Source: Agrobacterium tumefaciens
GTDB taxonomy: Bacteria > Pseudomonadota > Alphaproteobacteria > Rhizobiales > Rhizobiaceae
Assembly (NCBI GenBank): GCA_025559845.1
Contig: CP048471.1
Span: forward strand, 310,001-374,000
DNA length: 64,000 nucleotides
Reading direction: 5' to 3'
Below the pieces are notes generated by a model. The model was not told the DNA's origin. It saw nothing but the letters and a program-made list of their open reading frames with translations, and did not search any database. The translations under genes and the position numbers were made by a program. Numbering within the stretch: position 1 is the first letter of the stretch; every line of letters begins with the position of its first letter. This document shows positions 53,534 through 62,395 of this stretch, piece after piece.

Positions 53534-53986
53534 ATGTTGAAAAGGTCCCGCATCATTTCGGTTTTCCTTTTTTCGTTGTCGATGACGCTTCTAACCGCCT
53601 CATGGGCTCGGGAAGGTTATCAGTTTCAGCTCAAGCTCACCTCCCCCGACGCAAGACATGACCCTGACGGTGTCTGGTCCGATGACGATCTCAATTTTGT
53701 TCGATCTTCTGGCCTGATCCCAAAAATTTATACCGCCAGGATTGAGACGCCTGCAGGCAAATGGCTCCTCAGCCAGCTCTCCGGAGTTTGTAACATGCAG
53801 GGCATGTGTGATGCCCAGCTCATCAAGATTGAGGTGGGCAAGCCACCGCAGCTCTACGCAAATCCGCTGATAGTGGAGGGGGGAAAGGCTGAGCTTTCCC
53901 TCAACTATAAAAGGCTGACGACGCAGGAGATCGATCAGAACGGGCGACCGTTCATTGGCAAATACGTGGTGGGTCCTATCCGATGA
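53534..53986 (+). CDS. Hypothetical periplasmic protein
   Basis: 150 residues from MLKRSRIISVFLFSLSMTLL (signal peptide). A beta-rich mature part with YQFQLKLTSPDARHDPDGVW, a Cys pair in SGVCNMQGMCDAQ and YVVGPIR at the end. Its stop overlaps the following start by 4 nt. Unknown function. Confidence 0.65.
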   Translation: MLKRSRIISVFLFSLSMTLLTASWAREGYQFQLKLTSPDARHDPDGVWSDDDLNFVRSSGLIPKIYTARIETPAGKWLLSQLSGVCNMQGMCDAQLIKIEVGKPPQLYANPLIVEGGKAELSLNYKRLTTQEIDQNGRPFIGKYVVGPIR

Positions 53987-54651
53987 AAACCACTTCCGTT
54001 TCAGCGTTGCGATTTCTTCGGCCGCGGAAAGAAGATCTTTACGCCAACGCCGGTCTGACCTTTGCGCTCGCCGCGACATTTGCGCTGGCAGGAGAGTCGG
54101 CCGTGAGCATGCTGGCTGCCGGCATGCCGGCCGAATGCGCAGAATATGCCGCCAATGTCTCATCCAGTGAAGGCAACTTTACGAGTGTCTCGCCAGTGGT
54201 AAACGGGACGACTTGTTACGGCGCATTCCAGTTTTGCAACAGCGGGACACTTCAATCCTATTGGGCGGGTACCCCCTCAGGTTTCCTCGCCAACCCGCAA
54301 GCCCAAGTCGGCGCATGGCTCAGACTTCAAAAAAATGAGTGGGACGCTGCGCGAAGACTGGGTATGAATCGGCTGCTTGGGCAACAGGTCTGCTTTGACG
54401 GCACCTGTGCAACGATAACGCAATCATCGATCCTGAAAGCATGCCAGTTTGGCTGTCAGGGAAAATCGTCAAAGCTTTACAGGCTCATGGCTTCAGGACT
54501 GGATTGCAATGCCCCAGGAACAGCTGACGGCGCGGGAACGAGTGTCTGCCGGTTTCTCGTTTCCGGGGCAGCGTACAATGTGAGCTGCATAACAAACGAC
54601 AACGATGGGGTCGAGTGCTTCCCTCCCGCCCCAGTGAATGCTTTCAGGTAG
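53983..54651 (+). CDS. Lysozyme-like secreted protein (putative wall hydrolase)
   Basis: 222 residues with an N-terminal hydrophobic segment (ALAATFALAGESAVSMLAAG). SSSEGNFTSVSPVVNG, CYGAFQFCNSGTLQSYW and LANPQAQVGAWLRLQKNEW recall the Glu and YGAFQ pattern of lysozyme/transglycosylase folds. Multiple Cys. If so it would open the wall for the transfer apparatus, beside VirB1. The fold call is by eye. Confidence 0.5.
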   Translation: MKTTSVSALRFLRPRKEDLYANAGLTFALAATFALAGESAVSMLAAGMPAECAEYAANVSSSEGNFTSVSPVVNGTTCYGAFQFCNSGTLQSYWAGTPSGFLANPQAQVGAWLRLQKNEWDAARRLGMNRLLGQQVCFDGTCATITQSSILKACQFGCQGKSSKLYRLMASGLDCNAPGTADGAGTSVCRFLVSGAAYNVSCITNDNDGVECFPPAPVNAFR

Positions 54652-55225
54652 GCCGGTGAAGAGCGGGCGACGGACACGTAGACGAGCTAGTATGTGTGCG
54701 GTCATTTCCCTTTCGATACTTGTTGGCCAAAGCTCCACAAGCATTGCCGCCAATTCCTTCTCGATCCCAGGTCAGGGCGTCGAAGTGTTAACCGGCGATA
54801 GCTGGCTTCAAAGCCGATATGTCGTACGCCTTTATGGCGTGCAGTCGTGCCTGCGTGGTAAGCAGTACACCGATCGTGCTGGTTCGAAACAGGACTGCGG
54901 TGCGGTGTCTGCGGCATTCTTGGCCGCCCTCGTTCGGGATACGAACCCTGTTTGTCGTTCCGTTGGAAGCCTCGCTCCATCGGCTACACTTCAGACCGCA
55001 ACCGTGCTCGCGATCTGTACCGTTCGATTGGGTGGACAATCCCTCGACCTTGGGGCAATGATGATCGCTCAGGGCTTCGCGTTTGCCGCCTTGGCAAACA
55101 ATGGCAAACCTGTCTACATGCCCTACCTGATACAAGAATCGATTGCACAGCAGTCGGCGGCAGGACTTTGGGCGTTTAGCGATGTTCCTCACCCATCCCG
55201 CGACCTGCTGGCTATCCAAGAGTAG
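54638..55225 (+). CDS. SNase-like secreted protein
   Basis: 195 residues (an ATG 18 codons in is an alternative). Signal-peptide-like start, then VEVLTGDSWLQSRYVVRLYG, QDCGAVSAAFLAALV, ATVLAICTVRLGGQSLDLG and AAGLWAF, the order of thermonuclease-fold domains. Cys pairs suggest a periplasmic protein. It overlaps the previous gene by 14 nt. Confidence 0.65.
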   Translation: MLSGRPVKSGRRTRRRASMCAVISLSILVGQSSTSIAANSFSIPGQGVEVLTGDSWLQSRYVVRLYGVQSCLRGKQYTDRAGSKQDCGAVSAAFLAALVRDTNPVCRSVGSLAPSATLQTATVLAICTVRLGGQSLDLGAMMIAQGFAFAALANNGKPVYMPYLIQESIAQQSAAGLWAFSDVPHPSRDLLAIQE

Positions 55226-55238
55226 CAGCCGCGAGGAC

Positions 55239-55835
55239 ATGGAAAATAAGCCTAACTATAGCGAGTGGCGCCGCTCCTGGTGGCGCGAAACTGTCGGCGA
55301 TCTTAGAGAATCGAGGGCTCTGCTGCCTGAGGGCGATCATAGCCGTGCCGTGAACTTGGCATCGGGTTACGGCGTACGTCTGCCAATATTGTTGGGTCAA
55401 TTGGTCACCAGTCAACTCGCCCAACTGGATGAGCGGAGCGAACAACCGGCAAATCAGCCAATCCCAGCGAAGGACTATGGTGAAGGCTCTTGTGATATCG
55501 GGTTGCTATCCCGGTTGATTGTCGCTTCCGATTTCCCAGAGGATACCGCCTCAACGAGACTGAGACAGTTGGGTCTCGTGCACATAATCGCTTCAGATCG
55601 GGAAGCTGGCCGGAAATCAACGGCCAGAGATGTCTCGTTGCGGCTACGGGCACCTTCTACACAGATCGATTTGTTGTGCCGGGTCCTTGATGCGCGCGGC
55701 ATTCTCTCTCGAGTTCGCGTTCCCGGTGTCCATCCTGGCAAGTCAGCCAAAATTCTGATGATCCGCGACGACGCTGTCGAGGCTTTCAAAAAAGCCCATC
55801 GTGAGACCGTCGGGAAGGAAGTCGCGCCTGAATAG
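55239..55835 (+). CDS. Winged-helix-like regulator 1 of a three-member family
   Basis: 198 residues from MENKPNYSEWRRSW with GAGG before it. The C-terminal half (TASTRLRQLGLVHIIASDRE, then STARDVSLRLRAPSTQIDLL and LDARGILSRVRV) aligns with the proteins at 56222 and 58753. The N-terminal 90 residues are unique. The pattern resembles a small winged helix; RctA-type transfer repressors are one possibility. It shares its 3' end with a convergent gene. Confidence 0.6.
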   Translation: MENKPNYSEWRRSWWRETVGDLRESRALLPEGDHSRAVNLASGYGVRLPILLGQLVTSQLAQLDERSEQPANQPIPAKDYGEGSCDIGLLSRLIVASDFPEDTASTRLRQLGLVHIIASDREAGRKSTARDVSLRLRAPSTQIDLLCRVLDARGILSRVRVPGVHPGKSAKILMIRDDAVEAFKKAHRETVGKEVAPE

Positions 55836-56118
55836 GCTCGCATCCGAGATGGAAAGATGTTTCGAGGTCAAAATCCACGATCAGCGAATGCGTTTCCATC
55901 TCGACAGTCTTTAGCCACGCCCGAATGGTGGCCTTGAACGCACGTTCGTTTATGGGAACAGCAGAAAGCTGAAACAGCGCTCTTGAAAGGTACTCGTGAG
56001 ACAGGACTGTCATTCTGTGGGATAACAAGATCCGCAGGCTTTTCGATCGCAGGATCTCCGCGCGGACATCTACTTGCTCATATCCATTTCCCTGATGGGA
56101 GTGAGCTGCTTTGGTCAT
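55786..56118 (-). CDS. Hypothetical protein convergent with regulator gene
   Basis: 110 residues from MTKAAHSHQGNGYEQ. The middle part (AEILRSKSLRILLSHRMTVL, then ALFQLSAVPINERAF) looks like ordinary protein; the tail is basic. It overlaps the upstream plus-strand gene by 50 bp at the 3' end. No good ribosome site; coding is likely but not certain. Confidence 0.45.
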   Translation of the reverse strand: MTKAAHSHQGNGYEQVDVRAEILRSKSLRILLSHRMTVLSHEYLSRALFQLSAVPINERAFKATIRAWLKTVEMETHSLIVDFDLETSFHLGCEPIQARLPSRRSHDGLF

Positions 56119-56194
56119 CTTCGCGCAAGGCTTGAACGTCAACAAATCAATGGTCGACCCAATGTCGACCGGAGAGAGGCAAAGCAAATTCTAG

Positions 56195-56206
56195 ATATTT
56201 GTATAT
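56195..56206 (+). promoter_or_regulatory. ATATTTGTATAT box (shared regulatory motif)
   Basis: ATATTTGTATAT, 15 bp before the ATG of regulator 2. The exact inverse of the box at 59982-59993. Confidence 0.5.
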
Positions 56207-56221
56207 GGAGATTTTAAACTT

Positions 56222-56578
56222 ATGTCAAGGGAGTTTGACTTTCCCCATGCTGATACCAGCTTCTTTGCGGCCGTGGCGAAGCGCATCCTTTCGAACCCTC
56301 TGCCCGACGAAACGGCTTCAAGCCGAATGAAGCAAATCGCGTTCATGGGCGTTCTCTATCAGATTAAAGTCTCTGGTTGTGAGCCAACCATTAACTTAAT
56401 TATGGACGTCACAGGTTTGCCGAGGGCCAGCATGACGAAATTCATGGAGCCGTTGCTGTTACGTCAGATGATCCGAGAGAGAACGACTTTAAATGTAGTC
56501 GGCAAGGGCAGGGCGTATATCTTAGATATACACGAAGATTTCTTGAGTGCGTTGAATCCATTTACGCGGACGTTCTAG
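56222..56578 (+). CDS. Winged-helix-like regulator 2 of a three-member family
   Basis: 118 residues. DETASSRMKQIAFMGVLYQI, DVTGLPRASMTKFMEPLL and the beta-wing GKGRAYILDIHEDFLSALN align with the other two members. The family box lies directly upstream, suggesting self-control. Likely DNA-binding. Confidence 0.6.
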   Translation: MSREFDFPHADTSFFAAVAKRILSNPLPDETASSRMKQIAFMGVLYQIKVSGCEPTINLIMDVTGLPRASMTKFMEPLLLRQMIRERTTLNVVGKGRAYILDIHEDFLSALNPFTRTF

Positions 56579-56934
56579 ACGATCCAGACGAGCTGCTCGT
56601 GCTGGTCACGGAAAACACGTGGCAAAAGCTGCCCTTGATTTACCCATATGCGTATAGCATTGTCTTGTGCCAGCGGGTTGGCGATATTCGCAGAAGCGGC
56701 TCGCCCTGCAGTCGGCTACCCGCATTTCTGATCAGCTCAAGGAACCGAATGGACAACAGAAAAGGCCCCATTAGCGCTAACTAACGAGGCCTTCCGTCGA
56801 AGCTATAAGCTTGAAATGTGATGATCGAACCACCTGAAGAATGTGGCGATCATCGCGACAAACCAATTCGATGTCAAGCGATGACGCTTTCGAGCGAGCG
56901 CTTTTCTGTTGCCCTGTTTCAGAAGGAACAAGGC
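56579..56934. other. Gap upstream of orphan repC, holds predicted antisense RNA
   Basis: 356 bp. A 61-codon frame at its start has no support. The 3' half carries a minus-strand promoter and terminator, listed as an ncRNA. Confidence 0.55.
56757..56842 (-). ncRNA. Predicted antisense RNA of orphan repC
   Basis: The minus strand has -35 TTGACA (56872-56877), a 17-nt spacer and -10 GATGAT (56849-56854). About 85 nt on, a hairpin with AAGGCC and GGCC followed by TTTTCTGTTG ends the RNA. The layout mirrors the repABC antisense RNA at 20.1 kb, and it sits just before the repC start. Confidence 0.6.
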
Positions 56935-58221
56935 ATGCAAGGTATTGATTTGCATCGACATTCCGGGAACCGGCGTGTCACGCTTGCCTCAATGAGGGCA
57001 TCACAGACCAGCCGAAAGTTTCGAACCGGCGACTTAAACAGCGACCAACTTGTCTCCCGTACGATGGCCCTGCAGGTTGCAAAGCGCGCCGCCTCCGCGA
57101 TGGGCCTCAAATCGGCTAAACTGGCGCTTATCGACCAGCTATTCGCATTTTCAAAGACGCAGGATTGGATCTCGCCCGGTATTGCGCCTGTTGTCTGGCC
57201 TAGCAATGAGCTTCTTGCACGCCAGCTGGGTGTATCAATATCCACCATGAAACATCATCTCAAAGGCCTCGTGGAAGCAGGTCTTGTCTCCTACAGCGAC
57301 CACCCGACGTTTCAGCGGAAGGGGATCCGCGATGAAGCGGGCAACATCGTAAAAGCATTCGGTATCGATCTGTCGCCGCTCTCGGTCGATTATCATCACC
57401 TCTTGGAGATATCCGAAGCAGCTGAGACAGACGCGCGCCGCCGGCACGATCTCAGATATAGGCGAACAGGTCTCCGTCGAGAAATCGATGCGATAATCTA
57501 CGCCGCTCAAAGACGGCAGGAGATACCGGAGGAAACCTGGGGGATTTTTCAGGTGCGACTATGCGAACTTCGTGATCGAAAACTATCGGATAATCAGGAG
57601 CGCGAGATCAATATTGGCGACCTTGAAGCGCTTCGAGCTGAGGTCGAGCAGGCGTTTGAAGCACTTTGTGAAGGCCGAAATATCGATAGCGCGCTAACGA
57701 AATTTCGGCCCTTACAAATTACAGCGGACCTTCCCGATCCTGATTCTTGTGAAGCCGTACGGCATTGCACTGTCGTGCAATCTGTGGTCCCGGTCGCCTC
57801 CGGCGAATTCGCTTTTGATAAAAAGCGTGAGGAAACCGCCCGGAGCGCGCAAGCGGCCAATCGAGCTGCCGACATTGAGGCTATCTCGATCGCTTTGATC
57901 CGCGAAGCTTGCCCCGAAGTAGCCCTGTCGTTTCCTGGTGTATTTGAGCACTGGAGCATTTTGAGACGATCTGGGATCGAGCTTTGCCGCCTGACGTCGA
58001 TCAATCCGCAGGTGTACCGCGAGGCTCAAGACCATCTTGGTCTTGATTTGGCCGTCACTGCGCTTGCACTTACGGTCGAGCGAACTGTGCGGGGAGAGGT
58101 TCTAAACCCGGGCGGGTATCTGCGAACGTTGACGCAACGTGGACGGGATGGTGAATTGCGTTTGAGCAGCTCGCTTTTCGCATTAGCAAGGCAATCGAAC
58201 CGGCAGGCGAACCTGATTTGA
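56935..58221 (+). CDS. repC: Orphan RepC-like replication initiator
   Basis: 428 residues from MQGIDLHRHSGNRRVTLASM, the RepC-type opening, with AAGGAACAAGG before it; longer starts are open but unlikely. Winged-helix part NELLARQLGVSISTMKHHLK then GLVEAGLVSYSDHPTFQRKG; AFGIDLSPLSVDYHHLLEI follows, as in RepC; the C-terminal GGYLRTLTQRGRDGELRLSS matches GGYLRDLTRRAEKGEFSLGP of the 20-kb RepC. No repA or repB is adjacent. It may be a second working replicon or a relic of a cointegrate. Confidence 0.85.
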   Translation: MQGIDLHRHSGNRRVTLASMRASQTSRKFRTGDLNSDQLVSRTMALQVAKRAASAMGLKSAKLALIDQLFAFSKTQDWISPGIAPVVWPSNELLARQLGVSISTMKHHLKGLVEAGLVSYSDHPTFQRKGIRDEAGNIVKAFGIDLSPLSVDYHHLLEISEAAETDARRRHDLRYRRTGLRREIDAIIYAAQRRQEIPEETWGIFQVRLCELRDRKLSDNQEREINIGDLEALRAEVEQAFEALCEGRNIDSALTKFRPLQITADLPDPDSCEAVRHCTVVQSVVPVASGEFAFDKKREETARSAQAANRAADIEAISIALIREACPEVALSFPGVFEHWSILRRSGIELCRLTSINPQVYREAQDHLGLDLAVTALALTVERTVRGEVLNPGGYLRTLTQRGRDGELRLSSSLFALARQSNRQANLI

Positions 58222-58752
58222 AAAACGGCATCCTCGAGATCGGAGATAGCCGGCGTGCTCGCAAAATCCTGGTGTTCGGCGTTGCATAGATTGATCGCCG
58301 GTTCCCCATTGCGGGCTAGTTTACGGTGCGATCCACCAGATCGGCGGCGGAGAATATTGTGTCTAACGGACACCGTTGCCACAGTCTCGGGGTCGATCCC
58401 AATCACTCATTTCCAAAAAATTGGCACGTAGTGGCGTATGTTTGGCGCGATCTGCTTGTCTGGTGGTGTCGCCGCAAGTGTGTGCCGAATTGTATGTAGC
58501 TAGATGCTACAATACGACTCCGGTCTAAAACTTAAGCCGGCGGGTCGGTTGCCGGGGAAATGACTATTGAAGGCCACTAATCGACAGGGGGAAAATTCTC
58601 CACATGGTCCCGGTGTACGACAAGAAGGTGGGTGTGCCCCTCCCATGTGGTGGCAATAAAACAGTAGGCGCGCGACGTCTTGTTCCGGCCAAAGCTGTTC
58701 GAGCAGGAGGTAATTTCTTCGCCAGCGATTACCTGCCCTCGGAGGAGAAAAA
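58222..58752. other. Intergenic region before regulator 3
   Basis: 531 bp without a supported gene. ATTGTATGTAGC and GCTACAAT (58489-58513) form an imperfect inverted repeat about 240 bp before the next start, with TTGTA in common with the shared boxes. Confidence 0.4.
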
Positions 58753-59166
58753 GTGATTGTTTCTTCCACTGTCGTCACGGAAAATAGGCCGCCCTATAAT
58801 GAGCTCGTTCCAGACCGGTTTAGTGATCTATTCAGTGCGATTATCGGTTCACGTTTTCCTGGATACACCGGTAGCACCCGTTTACTGCAGGCAGGGTTTG
58901 TCGCGGTACTGGCGTCAGAGTTGCAAAAATGCGGCAAGCCAACAGCCAGCTCAATTGCCAAATATACCGGCAACCACCCGAACCAAGTTTCAAATTTGGC
59001 GCGCACGCTAAGCGCTCGCGGTGTTATCGATATTCGTCACACGCCATCGCCGATAAGAGGTAAGTCCTCGAAGATTTATGGGTTTCATGCCAACGCTGTA
59101 TCTGCGCTCAATGAAGCCCATTTGAGAGAGACTGGGCAATTGATCCAAGCCAACTATGTTAAATAA
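58753..59166 (+). CDS. Winged-helix-like regulator 3 of a three-member family
   Basis: 137 residues from a GTG with GGAGGAG before it. TGSTRLLQAGFVAVLASELQ, HPNQVSNLARTLSARGVIDI and GKSSKIYGFHANAVSALNEA align with regulators 1 and 2. Probably a small DNA-binding protein; its partner may be the T4SS or replication genes nearby. Confidence 0.62.
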   Translation: MIVSSTVVTENRPPYNELVPDRFSDLFSAIIGSRFPGYTGSTRLLQAGFVAVLASELQKCGKPTASSIAKYTGNHPNQVSNLARTLSARGVIDIRHTPSPIRGKSSKIYGFHANAVSALNEAHLRETGQLIQANYVK

Positions 59167-59271
59167 TCAGAGCGACCAGACATTCTTCGAGCATTGTCCG
59201 GCACCGAGAAGGTTCTTGTGGGTACGTTCCTATCGATCACGCAGGCGCAGGCGGATTTGTCGTATAGCCTC

Positions 59272-59943
59272 TTACTGCACATAGAGGACAGATCCACCAA
59301 GCCATTCGGTATTCAACGGGATATGCTGATTTCTATTGATGGGGGGCGGGGATTCTCGGGCAGCATCGAATGCAAAGGTGCTTTTGGATTTTGTGTCCGC
59401 TTGATGCGTTGACCTCGTCCTTCGTTTTCCAATGGATTTGTCGAAACCGTAGTACGTGTTTGTGACGCGCACGGTGTAATTCACCGTCTCAGTGATTGCG
59501 GGAATCCCTCCCGCATCAATTATCCGTTGTTCACCGGCGTTATAAGCTGCGGCAATCAACATGATGTTGGCATCGAAAAGGGCAGTCAGATCTTTTATGA
59601 AGCTGATACCGCCTCGGATATTTTCTTCCGGATGGCAAATGTCCTTTATGTTGTAGCGTTCCGCAGTCGCCGGGATCAACTGCATGATCCCTCGAGCACC
59701 GGCTGAGGAGTTCGTCTTCGATCCAAAGCCCGATTCATGGTGCGCAATCGCAAGAGCCAATTTAACGTCCACACCCTGATGGTTCGCTTCGTTCACTATC
59801 AAGGTTTTGACCAGATCCTGTGTAATTGCACCATCAACGCATGTGGGCACGAGCGGAGGCGCCTCTTGCGCGAGGGATGGCAATATCGAAGTGGTGACGA
59901 TGAAGTTGATCAAGATGCATGTCTTCGCGAACCGAGCGGCCAT
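59272..59943 (-). CDS. virB1: VirB1-like lytic transglycosylase
   Basis: 223 residues from MAARFAKTCILINFIVTTSI (signal peptide). SLT motifs: AIAHHESGFGSKTNSSAGAR (catalytic Glu), GIMQLIPATAERY and AAYNAGEQRI. It would cut peptidoglycan to let the T4SS assemble. It is 7 kb away from the virB operon, behind its own copy of the shared box. Confidence 0.85.
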   Translation of the reverse strand: MAARFAKTCILINFIVTTSILPSLAQEAPPLVPTCVDGAITQDLVKTLIVNEANHQGVDVKLALAIAHHESGFGSKTNSSAGARGIMQLIPATAERYNIKDICHPEENIRGGISFIKDLTALFDANIMLIAAAYNAGEQRIIDAGGIPAITETVNYTVRVTNTYYGFDKSIGKRRTRSTHQADTKSKSTFAFDAARESPPPINRNQHIPLNTEWLGGSVLYVQ

Positions 59944-59981
59944 CAAATATGGTCTCCATGACTTAGCGATAATAGATACAT

Positions 59982-59993
59982 ATATACAAATAT
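59982..59993 (-). promoter_or_regulatory. ATATTTGTATAT box (shared regulatory motif)
   Basis: ATATACAAATAT on the plus strand, that is ATATTTGTATAT read toward virB1, 39 bp before its ATG. Identical to the box before regulator 2. Confidence 0.5.
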
Positions 59994-60034
59994 GAGCCAA
60001 TCTTGGGCGCAAGTCATGCTATCGCGTTCACGTT

Positions 60035-60850
60035 TCATTTGATCTGGATGTGAATATGATCGTCATGGCGGGCAGCGCGGCATCCTTGAAACCGAATTAC
60101 GTTATTGGTCACCCCAAGTGAGTTTCTGAGGTGCGGCTCAATAAGAACTTTTTCCAAGCCGAATTTTTCAACGCCCTTCGTTGCGAGCCAATTAAGGCTG
60201 TATGCCATGCGCCGTTCCTCAAGCGGATAAGACGGAAACAGAAACTGCAACCAATCGAGATTCCAGCGCATCGTAACAATGTCATTTCTATCCTGGCAGG
60301 GTTGCTCTCCATTTTGAGGCGGCTGTTCAAACGCGAAGTAACCAATCGGCGATCTTGTGACGCGATCCATGAACTGGCCTTCAGCATTTTTGTAATAGAA
60401 GGCAATATCGAGTTTGCGCCCATCGGAATGGGACAGGTGTGGCAGCATCGGAAAACCGTCCAGGAACGGAAAATTGCCATCCAGAACCAAAGTAGTCGTT
60501 CCCGGAAACGCATCCGCCACGTCATCAGCCAACGTCGTAACGAGGTCAAGCATCGTCGGCCTCACGTAGTTTCGGTTTAGAACACAATAGATTACCGATT
60601 GGACGGCAAAGCTATGGTTCTTCTGTCCCATGCAGGGAATAGGGACGCGGCCGAAGACGGGAGCGATCACAGTCGCTGAAGCGGTAGCAGCAAAGTAGAT
60701 CACCACAAAAACGGCACCCTTCACCAACCCGTGCCGGATCTGCATTTTTGATGCTACGAACACCGATAGCAGATAGGCCAGACCACCTATCTGGGTCAAA
60801 GCTGTGAGCATGATGAATATGATGAATTGGCAGATCCGTTGAACTAGCAT
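60035..60850 (-). CDS. Membrane-anchored LAS-type metallopeptidase-like protein
   Basis: 271 residues. Two or three N-terminal hydrophobic segments (ICQFIIFIMLTALTQIGGLA, VFVVIYFAATASATVIA), then a periplasmic domain with HLSHSDGRKLDIAFYY and a final RHDDHIHIQIK. The H...D...H-x-H spacing is that of zinc peptidases of the LAS group (MepA-like endopeptidases). Together with VirB1 it would give a wall-remodelling pair. The start lies 92 bp upstream of VirB1 in the same direction. Activity is inferred from the motif. Confidence 0.5.
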   Translation of the reverse strand: MLVQRICQFIIFIMLTALTQIGGLAYLLSVFVASKMQIRHGLVKGAVFVVIYFAATASATVIAPVFGRVPIPCMGQKNHSFAVQSVIYCVLNRNYVRPTMLDLVTTLADDVADAFPGTTTLVLDGNFPFLDGFPMLPHLSHSDGRKLDIAFYYKNAEGQFMDRVTRSPIGYFAFEQPPQNGEQPCQDRNDIVTMRWNLDWLQFLFPSYPLEERRMAYSLNWLATKGVEKFGLEKVLIEPHLRNSLGVTNNVIRFQGCRAARHDDHIHIQIK

Positions 60851-60907
60851 TGCGCTCTCAGCCGTTCGGAGTTCTCAAATTGGTTTGTTTTCGTTCCTAG
60901 TCAGTCG

Positions 60908-62395
60908 CTACCTCTCGGTCATAGCCTCCGACGATATTTGCGCCAGCGGCGAAAATAGGTACTCAAGGATGCGGCGTTGCCCCGTCTTGATTTCGACAGT
61001 GACCGTCATTCCAGGCGCAATCGGCATGTCCTGGCCTTCCACCAGAAGCGCTGTCTCATTCAGCCCAATTGTAATGGGGAACACGAGGTTCTGGACCCGG
61101 GGTACGTTGCCAGTCACGATTGTTGCAGCCGAATTTTGAGCGATTGTTGATTCCATCTGCTGGGCATCCGGCTCTGGAACTGCATCTGTAGAAATGCGCT
61201 TCAGGAAACCTTCGAGAATGCCGAACCGAGTGAACGGATAGGCCTCCACCTTGATAATGGCTGACTGCCCTTCGCTGACAAATCCAATGTCTTTGTTCGG
61301 TAGGAAGGCTTCGATTTCAAGCCGCGCATCGGCGGGAACGATGCGCATCAACTCGGTGTTTGGCGCAATGACCTGGCCAATCGTGGTTACGGAAGATAGT
61401 TGAACAGTACCGTCAATTGGCGAACGGATCGAAAGCAGTTCTCGTCGTTTTCTGATTTTTACGAGCTCTTGCACCAGTTCATCGACGCGGTGCTCGGCGT
61501 CGACTTTTCGTGTCGCATGGTCGGCGGCAGCTGTGTCGAGAAGCTTGTTCGCTTCGACAACTGATGCATCAAATGCCGCTGACGAAATTCTGTGTTGTGC
61601 CTGTCGCTCAATCAAGACCAACAGAGCTTCCTGATGCTGTTGCACTGCGTCGATCACCTCAGCTCGGGATCCCGACGCCTGTTGAACAAGTTTCGAGCGC
61701 ATTACGACCCTTTCGTTGAGCGTTTCAACGAGTGCCACCTGGGCTTTGGTTGTCTGTACAGACCCATCTAACTCCGCTTTACGCTGGGCCCGTTGCGCTA
61801 GCAGACTATCCAGTGACGTTGCGATTGCACGCATCTCGGCTTTGTAAAGAGCTTGCTCGCGTTCACGCACAGCGGTCGGAATGCTTGGTGCAAAGACGAG
61901 GGCAGGGGTGATCGATGCGGCTGCCCGATCTCCTTTTGCTCGCGTTTTATATCTGTTGATATTCGCCAACACCGTTGTGCGGCGAACGATCTCGCCTTGC
62001 AACGCATGCAACATCCCCGTCTTTGCCCGCTCATCGGCCGCAAGCTCGGTATCATCAAGTTCAACGAGAATATCGCCGGCCTTTACATCAGATCCATTCG
62101 TGGCCGCGACGGATTTTGTTTTGCCGCTCTCAAGAGATTGGATGATTTTGACACGACCGACCGGCTGGATTTTTCCCTGAGCTGTGGCGACAATATCGAA
62201 TTTTCCCAACCAGCCCCACATCAGAGCCATCGTGGCGAGCAGGCATATGAACCACAGCATTGCGAGCCTGACTGGCGAGGCGGGACTTTCGAGAATTTCG
62301 AGAGCTGCTGGCAAGAATTCCATATCTGCCCGCTGTCCAGCGCCGGTTTTGATCGTTCCACGAAAGCCACGTCTGGTCTGCGCTTTTGGCGTCAT
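60908..62395 (-). CDS. HlyD-family type I secretion adaptor
   Basis: 495 residues. One membrane segment (LAMLWFICLLATMALMWGWL), lipoyl-like halves (GKIQPVGRVKIIQSLESGKT and IRSPIDGTVQLSSVTTIGQV), a long coiled-coil hairpin (about 120-310) and the HlyD C-terminal QDMPIAPGMTVTVEIKTGQR. Membrane fusion protein linking the ABC exporter to an outer-membrane channel. Overlaps the ABC gene by 4 nt. Confidence 0.92.
   Translation of the reverse strand: MTPKAQTRRGFRGTIKTGAGQRADMEFLPAALEILESPASPVRLAMLWFICLLATMALMWGWLGKFDIVATAQGKIQPVGRVKIIQSLESGKTKSVAATNGSDVKAGDILVELDDTELAADERAKTGMLHALQGEIVRRTTVLANINRYKTRAKGDRAAASITPALVFAPSIPTAVREREQALYKAEMRAIATSLDSLLAQRAQRKAELDGSVQTTKAQVALVETLNERVVMRSKLVQQASGSRAEVIDAVQQHQEALLVLIERQAQHRISSAAFDASVVEANKLLDTAAADHATRKVDAEHRVDELVQELVKIRKRRELLSIRSPIDGTVQLSSVTTIGQVIAPNTELMRIVPADARLEIEAFLPNKDIGFVSEGQSAIIKVEAYPFTRFGILEGFLKRISTDAVPEPDAQQMESTIAQNSAATIVTGNVPRVQNLVFPITIGLNETALLVEGQDMPIAPGMTVTVEIKTGQRRILEYLFSPLAQISSEAMTER

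Noticed and set aside
59194..59412. 72-codon plus-strand frame after regulator 3
   Set aside because: Mostly overlaps the 3' end of virB1 on the other strand and has no recognisable content.
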